A stretch of 38,166 nt of DNA from contig CAAFWX010000200.1 in the NCBI GenBank assembly GCA_900766795.1, positions 1 to 38,166 on the forward strand. The letters are read 5' to 3'. The position numbers and the translations under genes were made by a program. The notes beneath the pieces are model-generated. The model saw only the letters and a program-made list of their open reading frames with translations. It was not told where the DNA came from and did not search any database. This DNA comes from Oscillospiraceae bacterium (GTDB taxonomy: Bacteria > Bacillota_A > Clostridia > Oscillospirales > Ruminococcaceae). This document shows positions 7,942-15,324 of the stretch, one piece after another (the stretch's first letter is position 1; the number at the start of each line of letters is the position of its first letter).

Positions 7942-9129
7942 ATGTTGACAAAATCCGAATTTGACGCAAGACTTGCTGAGCTTGTGAGAAAGCAGGAGCA
8001 GCTTCTCAACCGCCCCAATCCCAAGAGCGACTTCTACAACGGCATATACGACCGCTATGAAAACCCCGTGCTCACCGCGGCGCACGCACCCATCATCTGG
8101 CGCTATGACCTTTCCTACAACGACAACCCCAATCTCATGGAGCGTCTGGGAATAAACGCCGTGATGAATTCGGGCGCGGTTTATCTCAACGGCAAATACT
8201 GCCTTGTTGCGCGCGTTGAGGGTGCGGACAGAAAGAGCTTCTTCGCCGTTGCAGAGAGCGACAAGCCCACAGAGGGCTTCCGCTTCCGCGACTATCCCGT
8301 TATCCTGCCCGACACCTGCCCCGAGGAAACCAACGTATACGACATGCGCCTGACTCAGCACGAGGACGGCTGGATTTACGGCGTATTCTGCTCCGAGAGC
8401 AAGGACAAGACCAACCCCGACCTGTCCGCTGCCACCGCGCAGGCGGGAATTGTCCGCACAAAGGACCTTGTTACATGGGAGCGCCTGCCCAATCTTATCA
8501 GCAAAAGCCCCCAGCAGAGAAACGTTGTGCTCCACCCCGAGTTTGTTGACGGAAAGTACGCTTTCTACACCCGCCCGCAGGACGACTTCATCTCCACAGG
8601 CTCGGGCGGCGGCGTATGCTTCGCGCTGTGCGAGGACATCACGAACCCCGTACTCTGCACAGAGGAAGTGGTTGTGTCCCCCAGACAGTACCACACCATC
8701 ACCGAGGTAAAGAACGGCGCAGGCGCTGTTCCGATAAAGACGCCCAAGGGCTGGATACACATTGCGCACGGTGTTAGAAACACCGCCGCAGGTCTGCGCT
8801 ACGTTATCTACGTTTTCGCAACCGACCTTAACGACCCCTCAAAGCTTATCGCTTCCCCCTCGGGGCTGTTCATTGCGCCGCAGGGAGAGGAGCGCGTCGG
8901 CGACGTAAGCAACGTTGCGTTCACCAACGGCGCGATTGTCCGCGAGAACGGCGAGGTTTACATCTACTACGCTTCCTCCGACACAAGGCTCCACGTTGCT
9001 TCCACCACCATTGAGAAGCTTATGGACTACACGTTCAACACTCCGTCCGACCCGCTGCGCTCGGCTGACTGCGTAAAGCAGCGCTGCGAGCTTATCGCAA
9101 AGAATCTTTCGGGTGCGGCAAAGGCATAA
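7942..9129 (+). CDS. GH130 glycoside phosphorylase, likely 4-O-beta-D-mannosyl-D-glucose phosphorylase
   Basis: A 395-residue protein; the ATG at 7942 follows GAAAGGA. The sequence resembles the GH130 subfamily 1 enzymes of Ruminococcus albus (RaMP1) and Bacteroides fragilis (BfMGP), which phosphorolyse mannosyl-glucose to mannose 1-phosphate and glucose. Supporting segments are [54 protein letters not shown] and [15 protein letters not shown]. Asp134, in NVYDMRL, is at the position expected for the general acid. There is no signal peptide, so it works in the cytoplasm on imported oligosaccharide. It heads a long co-directional series, and the next gene starts on its stop codon. The family call is firm; the exact glycosidic preference is by similarity. 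Confidence 0.9.
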   Translation: MLTKSEFDARLAELVRKQEQLLNRPNPKSDFYNGIYDRYENPVLTAAHAPIIWRYDLSYNDNPNLMERLGINAVMNSGAVYLNGKYCLVARVEGADRKSFFAVAESDKPTEGFRFRDYPVILPDTCPEETNVYDMRLTQHEDGWIYGVFCSESKDKTNPDLSAATAQAGIVRTKDLVTWERLPNLISKSPQQRNVVLHPEFVDGKYAFYTRPQDDFISTGSGGGVCFALCEDITNPVLCTEEVVVSPRQYHTITEVKNGAGAVPIKTPKGWIHIAHGVRNTAAGLRYVIYVFATDLNDPSKLIASPSGLFIAPQGEERVGDVSNVAFTNGAIVRENGEVYIYYASSDTRLHVASTTIEKLMDYTFNTPSDPLRSADCVKQRCELIAKNLSGAAKA

Positions 9130-9653
9130 TGGAGTACTTTGATTTATACACCGCGGACAGACGTCCGCTGGGGCATCAGATACAGCGCGGCGCGCCTATT
9201 CCGCGCGGAGAGTACCACATCGTCGTGCAGATTATGACGGTAAACAGCAAGGGCGAGGTGCTGCTGACGCAGCGCGTGCCCGAAAAGACAAGCGGCGGAA
9301 AGTGGGAGTGCTCGGGCGGCTGCGCGGTTACGGGCGAAAACAGCCGCGAGGCTGCCGTGCGAGAGCTTCGCGAGGAAACGGGGCTTGTTGTGTCGACCGA
9401 GGAAATAACGCTCGAGTGGACGCTTACCACCGACAGCATGCTCCGCGATTTCTATATCGTAACAAAGGACGCGCGGCTGGAGTCGCTGCGGCTTCAGGCA
9501 ACCGAGGTCTGCGCCGCAAAGTGGGTGAGCTTCGAGCGGCTTGAGGAAATGGTGCGCACGGGTCAGACAACCCGCACCGTGGCAAAGTGGCTCGACCACC
9601 GCCGCGAAGCGCTGCGCGAATACACCGAGCGCGCAAAACGGGGACTTACCTGA
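9129..9653 (+). CDS. Nudix hydrolase
   Basis: A 174-residue protein. The Nudix box is perfect: G-x5-E-x7-REL-REETGL, in the segment GENSREAAVRELREETGL and the residues just before it. It binds divalent metal and cleaves a nucleoside-diphosphate-like bond. The ATG (9129-9131) overlaps the stop of the GH130 gene (TAATG), so it is probably translated by re-initiation. This coupling suggests a sugar-nucleotide or related substrate in mannoside metabolism, but that is inference. Layout and length resemble the MutT/YfcD-like group. Confidence 0.9.
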   Translation: MEYFDLYTADRRPLGHQIQRGAPIPRGEYHIVVQIMTVNSKGEVLLTQRVPEKTSGGKWECSGGCAVTGENSREAAVRELREETGLVVSTEEITLEWTLTTDSMLRDFYIVTKDARLESLRLQATEVCAAKWVSFERLEEMVRTGQTTRTVAKWLDHRREALREYTERAKRGLT

Positions 9654-9708
9654 ACATATCAAAGCCGTGCTTTGAGCGGCATGGCATAATCTCTTTCGGA
9701 GGAAAACC

Positions 9709-11994
9709 TTGGATAGAAAAGCTTCTGTTGAAAAAATAAAATCCCTTGCCGCGAACAGCGTGGCTGCTGGCAGTTCCATTGAGGAGGTGTTCGCGCGGTG
9801 CTTCAATGCGGTGGAGAAAACGCTTGGCATAACCCCGTTTGACGAGCAGCTTTGCGCGGCGCTTGCCCTTTCGGACGGCAGAATGGTGCAGATGCAGACG
9901 GGCGAGGGAAAGACCCTCTGCGCCGTTTTCGCCGCTTGTCATGCCGCGCTGTCGGGGCAGAGGGTTCATGTGCTGACCTTCAACGACTACCTCGCCGACC
10001 GCGACTATAACTGGATGAAGCCCGTCTATGACGAGATGGGCGTTTCGGTGGGAGTTATCACCGAGAAAACGGACAGAGCGCTCCGAAAGGAACTTTATTC
10101 GCGGCAGGTGGTATACCTCACCGCTAAGGAAGCGGGGTTTGACTACCTGCGGGATTTTGTGTGCTTTGAAACGGAGAAGATGTGCTTCCCCGAGGAGCTT
10201 GGCTTTGCGATTGTTGACGAAGCGGACAGCATTCTGATAGACGAAGCGCGTATTCCGCTGGTTATTGCGGGCGACATTGCCGCAGACGAAAACGACGACA
10301 CCGCCGAGGTATACGCGAAAGTTTCGGACTTCTCCGAGGACGACTTCGGCATTGACGACGAGAGCAGGAATGTTTACCTCACCGACGAGGGCGCTGACAA
10401 GGGGGAGGAAATCTTCGGCGTTGACCTTTATTCCGAGGAAAGCGCTTCGCTTCTGGCGAAAATCTGCGCCTGCCTTAAGGCACGCTTCCTGCTCAAAGAG
10501 GACAAGGACTACATCGTCAAGGACGGCGCAATCCTGCTGATAGACGAGGTTACGGGCAGGGCGGCAGTGGGGCGCGTTTTCCCGGGCTATCTTCAAAGCG
10601 CCGCAGAAGCAAAGCACGAATTAAAGATAACCACCCGCGGAAGAATCATGGGCAGTATCGCGCTGCAATTCTTCGCGCAGCTTTACCCGAAGCTTTCGGG
10701 CATGACGGGCACAGCCGAGCCTGCGCGGGAGGAGTTTGAGAAGCTTTACGGCATTGAAACCGAGGTAATCCCGACAAGGCTCCCCTGCGCACGGCAGGAC
10801 AAGCCGCTTGAGCTGTACTTTGACGGCGCTGAGAAGCGAAAGGCGCTCATCGGGGCGATTGAAGAAGCCGCAGCGGCTCAGCGCCCCGTGCTTGTCGGCA
10901 CGGAGAGTATCGAGGAAAGCGAGAGCATTGCCAAGGAGCTTTCCGAAAGGGGAATTTCCTGCGCGGTGCTTAACGCGAAGAACGATTTTGAGGAAGCCGC
11001 GATAATCGCCAAAGCGGGCGAAAAGGGCGCTGTAACCATCTCCACCAACATGGCGGGACGCGGCGTTGACATAAAGCTTGGCGGCGAGGACTGCTCCGAA
11101 AAGGAGTTTGTGGCGGGGGCGGGAGGGCTTCTTGTGCTCTCTACCACCATGCGTGAGAGCGCGCGTATCGAAAAGCAGCTTCGCGGGCGCGCGGGGCGGC
11201 AGGGCGACGTTGGCGAGAGCCGCGTGTTTGCTTCGCTTGACGACGACATCATGACAAGGCTCGACCTGCGCTCCCTCGTTTCGGCAAGGCACTACCCCGC
11301 CGAGCGCGTTTCGGGCGCGATAAACGACAAGGCGCTGCTCAAAGAAGCGGAGCGCATTCAGCGAATCGCCGAGGGCGACGCGTTTGACGACAGGGCAAAT
11401 CTGCGCAAATACACCATGATAGGCGAGAAGCACCGCTCCCTCACCTTCCGCAGAAGAACCTCGCTGCTTGACGGCAGCTACAACAGCGAGCTGTGGCAGC
11501 AGAACGCCCCCGAGCTGTACTCGCAGGCTGTGGAGAAGTTCGGCGAAAAGCCCTTGCAGGGGCTTCAAAATCTCATTCTCGCGGCGCTGCTGAACGAGTT
11601 CTGGTGCGATTATCTCGACTACACAGCCTATCTTCGCGAGGGAATACATCTGACGCAGGTTGCGGGAAGAAACCCTGCGGACGAATACAACATCGCCTGC
11701 GAGGAGTACTACGACTCTGCGGCGGACTCTATCCCCGAGCGCATGATGGAGAAGCTGTCGGACGTGCTCGCGTGCGGGAGCCTTTCGGATTACAAGGTAT
11801 CCATGCCCTCGCGCACCTACACCTATCTCTTAAACGACCAAGGCGAGGAGTTTAAGAAAAAGCCCATTCTGCTGAACATTTTTGAAGAACCCGAGCCGGA
11901 GAAGCCGAAGAAGCTGCCGCCCGAGGAAACTCCGTCAGAAAGCGGCGAGAAGAAGCAGGGCTTTTTTGCGAAGCTTTTCGGGAAAAAGAAATAG
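9709..11994 (+). CDS. secA2: SecA-type preprotein translocase ATPase, accessory (SecA2-like)
   Basis: A 761-residue protein beginning at TTG 9709, with GGAGG at 9698-9702. SecA motor motifs: PFDEQLCAALALSDG, MQTGEGKTL (Walker A), LTFNDYLADRDYNW, VDEADSILIDEARIPLV (Walker B), SGMTGTAEPAREEF, STNMAGRGVDIKLGG and KQLRGRAGRQGDVGES. It is shorter than the usual 800-900-residue SecA1 and lacks the C-terminal SEC-C zinc motif, ending instead in a Lys/Pro/Glu-rich tail (FAKLFGKKK). Both features favour an accessory SecA. No secY2, accessory Sec proteins or serine-rich adhesin are nearby, so its export substrates are not evident. Whether the genome also has a SecA1 cannot be seen here. Confidence 0.88.
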   Translation: MDRKASVEKIKSLAANSVAAGSSIEEVFARCFNAVEKTLGITPFDEQLCAALALSDGRMVQMQTGEGKTLCAVFAACHAALSGQRVHVLTFNDYLADRDYNWMKPVYDEMGVSVGVITEKTDRALRKELYSRQVVYLTAKEAGFDYLRDFVCFETEKMCFPEELGFAIVDEADSILIDEARIPLVIAGDIAADENDDTAEVYAKVSDFSEDDFGIDDESRNVYLTDEGADKGEEIFGVDLYSEESASLLAKICACLKARFLLKEDKDYIVKDGAILLIDEVTGRAAVGRVFPGYLQSAAEAKHELKITTRGRIMGSIALQFFAQLYPKLSGMTGTAEPAREEFEKLYGIETEVIPTRLPCARQDKPLELYFDGAEKRKALIGAIEEAAAAQRPVLVGTESIEESESIAKELSERGISCAVLNAKNDFEEAAIIAKAGEKGAVTISTNMAGRGVDIKLGGEDCSEKEFVAGAGGLLVLSTTMRESARIEKQLRGRAGRQGDVGESRVFASLDDDIMTRLDLRSLVSARHYPAERVSGAINDKALLKEAERIQRIAEGDAFDDRANLRKYTMIGEKHRSLTFRRRTSLLDGSYNSELWQQNAPELYSQAVEKFGEKPLQGLQNLILAALLNEFWCDYLDYTAYLREGIHLTQVAGRNPADEYNIACEEYYDSAADSIPERMMEKLSDVLACGSLSDYKVSMPSRTYTYLLNDQGEEFKKKPILLNIFEEPEPEKPKKLPPEETPSESGEKKQGFFAKLFGKKK

Positions 11995-12028
11995 CGTAGA
12001 ATAAGTGGAAAAATCGGAGGTGAACACC

Positions 12029-13390
12029 GTGTCAACAGTCTGCGCAATCGCAACCCCCGCTGCGGCGGGAGGAATATCCGTAATCCGGATTTCGGGAGAA
12101 AACGCTGCGGAAATAGCCGCAAAGGTATTCCGACCCGTTTCGGGAAAAAGCGCCGCGGAGCTTTCGGGCTACCGCGCCGCGTATGGAAAGATATATGACG
12201 GCGAGGAGCGGCTGGACGACGGAGTGCTGCTGATGTTTCGCGCGCCGCACAGCTACACGGGCGAGGACGTCGCGGAAATATCCTGTCACGGCGGAATATA
12301 TGTAACGCGCCGCGTGCTGACGGCTTGCATAAAGGCGGGAGCGGAGCCTGCGGCGGCGGGCGAGTTCACCAAACGCGCCCTGCTCAACGGCAAAATGTCG
12401 CTCACTCAGGCGGAGGCTGTCGCGGATATCATCAGCGCACAGGGAGGGCAGCTTCTCTCCTGCTCCAACAGCCAGCGCGAGGGCGCGCTTTACCGCAGAG
12501 CCGAGAAAATAAGCGGAATGATTATGGAGGTTTCCTCTCAGATATCCGCGTGGATTGACTTCCCCGAGGACGATACCCCCGTGGTGACGGAGGAGTGGCT
12601 TAACGAGAAGCTTACCGCTGTAAAGCGGGAGTTTGACGAGCTTCTTGCGGGCTACGACGCGGGCAGGCTTATCCGCGAGGGAATTTCCTGCGCCATTGTC
12701 GGAAAGCCGAATGTCGGAAAATCCACCCTCATGAACCTGCTCTCGGGCGAGCAGAGAAGCATTGTCAGCGACATTGCGGGCACAACCCGCGACGTTGTTG
12801 AGGAAACCGTGAATGTCGGCGGGGTGGTGCTTCGGATTGCGGACTGCGCAGGAATACGCGAAACAGAGGACCTTGTGGAGAAAATCGGCGTTGAGATAAT
12901 GCTTAAGCGCCTTAAAGCCGCCGACCTTGTGCTTGCGGTGTTTGACAGCTCGCGCCCGCTTGAAAAGGACGACGAGTCGCTGTTTCCCCTGCTTTCGGGC
13001 AAGGAGGTAATCTGCGTTATAAACAAGTGCGATTTGGAGCAAAAGCTTGACAGCGCGGCTCTTGAAAGCCGCTTTGGAAAGGCGGTTTTCATCTCTGCGA
13101 AGGAGGATTCCGCAGCGACAGCGCTTGCCGCCGAGATAAGCTCGCGAATGAAGCTTGGAGCACTTAGCGCCGACGCGGGCTTTCTTGCAAACGAGCGCCA
13201 GCGCGCCTGCGTAATGCGCGCGGCAGAAGCGGTGAACGAGGCGCTTGGCGGCATTATGCTCGGCGTTACTCCCGACGCGGTGGGAGTGCTTTTAGAGCAG
13301 GCGCTTGACGCGGTTTACGAGCTTTCGGGGAAGAAAGCGAGCGAGGAAGTTATTGGCGAGGTGTTCAAGCGCTTTTGCGTGGGAAAGTGA
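12029..13390 (+). CDS. mnmE: tRNA uridine-34 modification GTPase
   Basis: A 453-residue protein. GTG 12029 was chosen because CGGAGGTG lies at 12015-12022 and the product then begins STVCAIATPAAAGGISVIRI, the family N-terminus. MnmE works with MnmG to form (carboxymethyl)aminomethyl-uridine at tRNA position 34. An N-terminal folate-binding domain comes first. The G domain follows, with GKPNVGKST, DIAGTTRD, DCAG (DTAG in most members, so Thr to Cys) and NKCD. The protein ends in the C-terminal FCVGK motif that carries the cysteine. It lies among unrelated genes and not with mnmG, rsmG or jag as is common. Confidence 0.97.
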   Translation: MSTVCAIATPAAAGGISVIRISGENAAEIAAKVFRPVSGKSAAELSGYRAAYGKIYDGEERLDDGVLLMFRAPHSYTGEDVAEISCHGGIYVTRRVLTACIKAGAEPAAAGEFTKRALLNGKMSLTQAEAVADIISAQGGQLLSCSNSQREGALYRRAEKISGMIMEVSSQISAWIDFPEDDTPVVTEEWLNEKLTAVKREFDELLAGYDAGRLIREGISCAIVGKPNVGKSTLMNLLSGEQRSIVSDIAGTTRDVVEETVNVGGVVLRIADCAGIRETEDLVEKIGVEIMLKRLKAADLVLAVFDSSRPLEKDDESLFPLLSGKEVICVINKCDLEQKLDSAALESRFGKAVFISAKEDSAATALAAEISSRMKLGALSADAGFLANERQRACVMRAAEAVNEALGGIMLGVTPDAVGVLLEQALDAVYELSGKKASEEVIGEVFKRFCVGK

Positions 13391-13397
13391 GGATAAC

Positions 13398-14003
13398 ATG
13401 GACGACAACATTCAGCGCATGAAAGAGGGCAGGATATACGACCCTGCCGACCCGGAGATTATGGGCGAGCAGCAGGGCTGCCTTGACCTGCTGTATGATT
13501 TCAACGCCACCCGCCCGACCGAGCCTGAAAAGCGCGGGGAGCTGCTGAAAAGAATGATGGGTTCCATCGGCGAGGGCTGCTATATCGAGCCGCCGTTCAG
13601 GGCGAACTTTGGCGGAAAGCACGTTTTTATGGGAAACAATGTTTACGCGAACTTCAACCTCACCTGCGTTGACGATGGCAACATCTACATCGGCGACAGG
13701 GTTATGATAGGACCGAACGTCACCATCGCGACGGCGGGGCACCCGATTGAGCCATCGCTGCGCGAAAAGGCGTATCAGTACAACATCGACGTGCATATAG
13801 AAAACAATGTCTGGATAGGCGCGGGAGCAATCATTCTTCCGGGAGTTACGATAGGCGAAAACTCCGTTATCGGCGCGGGAAGCGTTGTCACAAAAGACAT
13901 TCCGAAAAACTGCGTTGCCGTGGGAAACCCGTGCAGGGTGCTGCGCGGAATAACCGACAGGGAGTTCTACTATAAAAACAGGCGCATAGATTTGCCGCTT
14001 TAA
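13398..14003 (+). CDS. hexapeptide-repeat sugar O-acetyltransferase (maltose/galactoside type)
   Basis: A 201-residue protein starting at ATG 13398, 7 bases after mnmE, with GTGAGGA overlapping the mnmE stop. The N-terminus has the maltose acetyltransferase (Mac) domain pattern (MKEGRIYDPADPEI). A left-handed beta-helix of hexapeptide repeats follows (NNVYANFNLTCVDDGNIYIG, VWIGAGAIILPGVTIGENSV). The catalytic His is in TAGHPIEP. The family transfers acetyl from acetyl-CoA to a sugar hydroxyl. The acceptor is unknown. It lies in the same series as an SGNH esterase-like lipoprotein, but a functional link is speculation. Confidence 0.92.
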   Translation: MDDNIQRMKEGRIYDPADPEIMGEQQGCLDLLYDFNATRPTEPEKRGELLKRMMGSIGEGCYIEPPFRANFGGKHVFMGNNVYANFNLTCVDDGNIYIGDRVMIGPNVTIATAGHPIEPSLREKAYQYNIDVHIENNVWIGAGAIILPGVTIGENSVIGAGSVVTKDIPKNCVAVGNPCRVLRGITDREFYYKNRRIDLPL

Positions 14004-14016
14004 GCGAGGGATAAAC

Positions 14017-14631
14017 ATGAACATACTCATAATCGGCTGCGGAAATGTCGGAACGGCAATCGCCGCAGAGCTTGACAAAAAGGGTCACGACGTGTCGGTG
14101 GTTGCGGCGAACGAAGCGGAGTTTGATTCGCTGCCCGACGACTTCGGGGGATTCACCACCACGGGCGTGCCGATTGACACGAACGTGCTTCAGCACGCGG
14201 GAATAAAGACCTGCGACGCGCTTTATGCCGTAACTCCCGACGATGACACGAATATTATGGTGTCGCAGATTGCAAAGAACATCTACAATGTTCCGAAGAT
14301 TTTCACGCGCATAATCGACATCAGAAAAGGCGAGATTTTCGAGGAGGAGGGCGTAATCACCGTCTGCCCCACAAAGCTTACTGTAGCCGCCGCAATAAAC
14401 GCTCTTGAGAACACAAACGACCTTGAGCTGAACTATGATGGCTACCGCGTGCGGTTTTATGAGATGGACATTCCCGGGGAGCTTGTGGGAGTGACTCCCG
14501 CCGAAATCCGCTATGAATCGGGCGAGGCGCTTTTCGGGGTTATCCGCGACGGCTCGGGGCTGATTATGTACAGCGGGCAGCCCATGGTGCTTGCCGAGGG
14601 CGACAAGCTTATTTTTTCGAGAAAGGATTGA
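14017..14631 (+). CDS. RCK/TrkA-type potassium-uptake regulatory protein (first copy)
   Basis: A 204-residue cytoplasmic protein; the ATG at 14017 follows GCGAGGG. It has an N-terminal Rossmann (RCK_N) domain with IGCGNVGTAIAAELDKKGHD for NAD(H)/nucleotide binding and an RCK_C-like region at the C-terminus (LVGVTPAEIR to LAEGDKLIFSRKD). Such proteins form rings that gate TrkH/KtrB-type K+ transporters in response to nucleotides. The next gene, 4 bases on, is a related but distinct copy. No transporter gene lies nearby. Confidence 0.85.
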   Translation: MNILIIGCGNVGTAIAAELDKKGHDVSVVAANEAEFDSLPDDFGGFTTTGVPIDTNVLQHAGIKTCDALYAVTPDDDTNIMVSQIAKNIYNVPKIFTRIIDIRKGEIFEEEGVITVCPTKLTVAAAINALENTNDLELNYDGYRVRFYEMDIPGELVGVTPAEIRYESGEALFGVIRDGSGLIMYSGQPMVLAEGDKLIFSRKD

Positions 14632-14635
14632 CCCT

Positions 14636-15301
14636 ATGAAAGCAATAATCGTCGGCGGCGGCAAGGTCGGCTTCTTCCTTGCGAAAACGCTTTGCGAGAA
14701 GGATTATGATGTCTGCGTGATTGAGCACGACAAGGAGCAGAGCCGCTACTGTGCAAACAATCTCGAGGCGGAGATAATCTGCGCGGACGGCACCACCGCA
14801 GAAGCCTTTGAAACCGGCGGCGCGGGAAGCGCGGACGTTGTCATAGCCACCATGGGCAGGGACGAGAGCAATCTTGTGTGCTGCCAGATGGCGAAAAAGC
14901 AGTTTGGGGTAAAGAAAACCATTGCCCGCGTAAACAACCCGCGAAACGCGGATATTCTGCGGGAGCTTGGGGTGGACATTGTCGTGTCCGCAACGGACAG
15001 CATTATGAAGCTGCTTGAGCAGGAGGTTGCATTCAGCGCCACCAAAACGCTTATCGACCTTGACGAGGACAACGAAGCCTCCATTCTGCAAATCACCCTG
15101 CCCGCAAACTATGCTCTTGAGGGGCGCAGGCTGCGCGATTTGGAGATACCCTCGGGCTGCAACCTCGCGTGCATTCACCGCGACGGAAAAATGATAATCC
15201 CGCGCGGTCACACAATGCTTTTCAGCGGCGACGTTGTTATGGTTGCTGCAATGAACAAGGAAATAAAGGACTTGAAGAAAGCGCTAAAAATAAAGGACTG
15301 A
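14636..15301 (+). CDS. RCK/TrkA-type potassium-uptake regulatory protein (second copy)
   Basis: A 221-residue protein; ATG 14636 follows AAAGGA, four bases after the previous stop. RCK_N motif: IIVGGGKVGFFLAKTLCEKD, then IEHDKEQSRYCANN (acidic end of strand 2) and ATMGRDESNLVCCQMAKKQ. The C-terminal RCK_C domain runs from about residue 135 to 215 and contains GRRLRDLEIPSGCNL. It is a closer match to TrkA/KtrA than the preceding gene. The two may form a heteromeric gating ring for a K+ channel encoded elsewhere. Confidence 0.88.
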   Translation: MKAIIVGGGKVGFFLAKTLCEKDYDVCVIEHDKEQSRYCANNLEAEIICADGTTAEAFETGGAGSADVVIATMGRDESNLVCCQMAKKQFGVKKTIARVNNPRNADILRELGVDIVVSATDSIMKLLEQEVAFSATKTLIDLDEDNEASILQITLPANYALEGRRLRDLEIPSGCNLACIHRDGKMIIPRGHTMLFSGDVVMVAAMNKEIKDLKKALKIKD

Positions 15302-15324
15302 AACACGGAGAGGCAGGTGCAGGC

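Noticed and set aside
7762..8769. Long - strand open frame opposite the GH130 gene
   Set aside because: It is a shadow of a strongly recognised + strand gene; it has no domain and runs through the divergent promoters.
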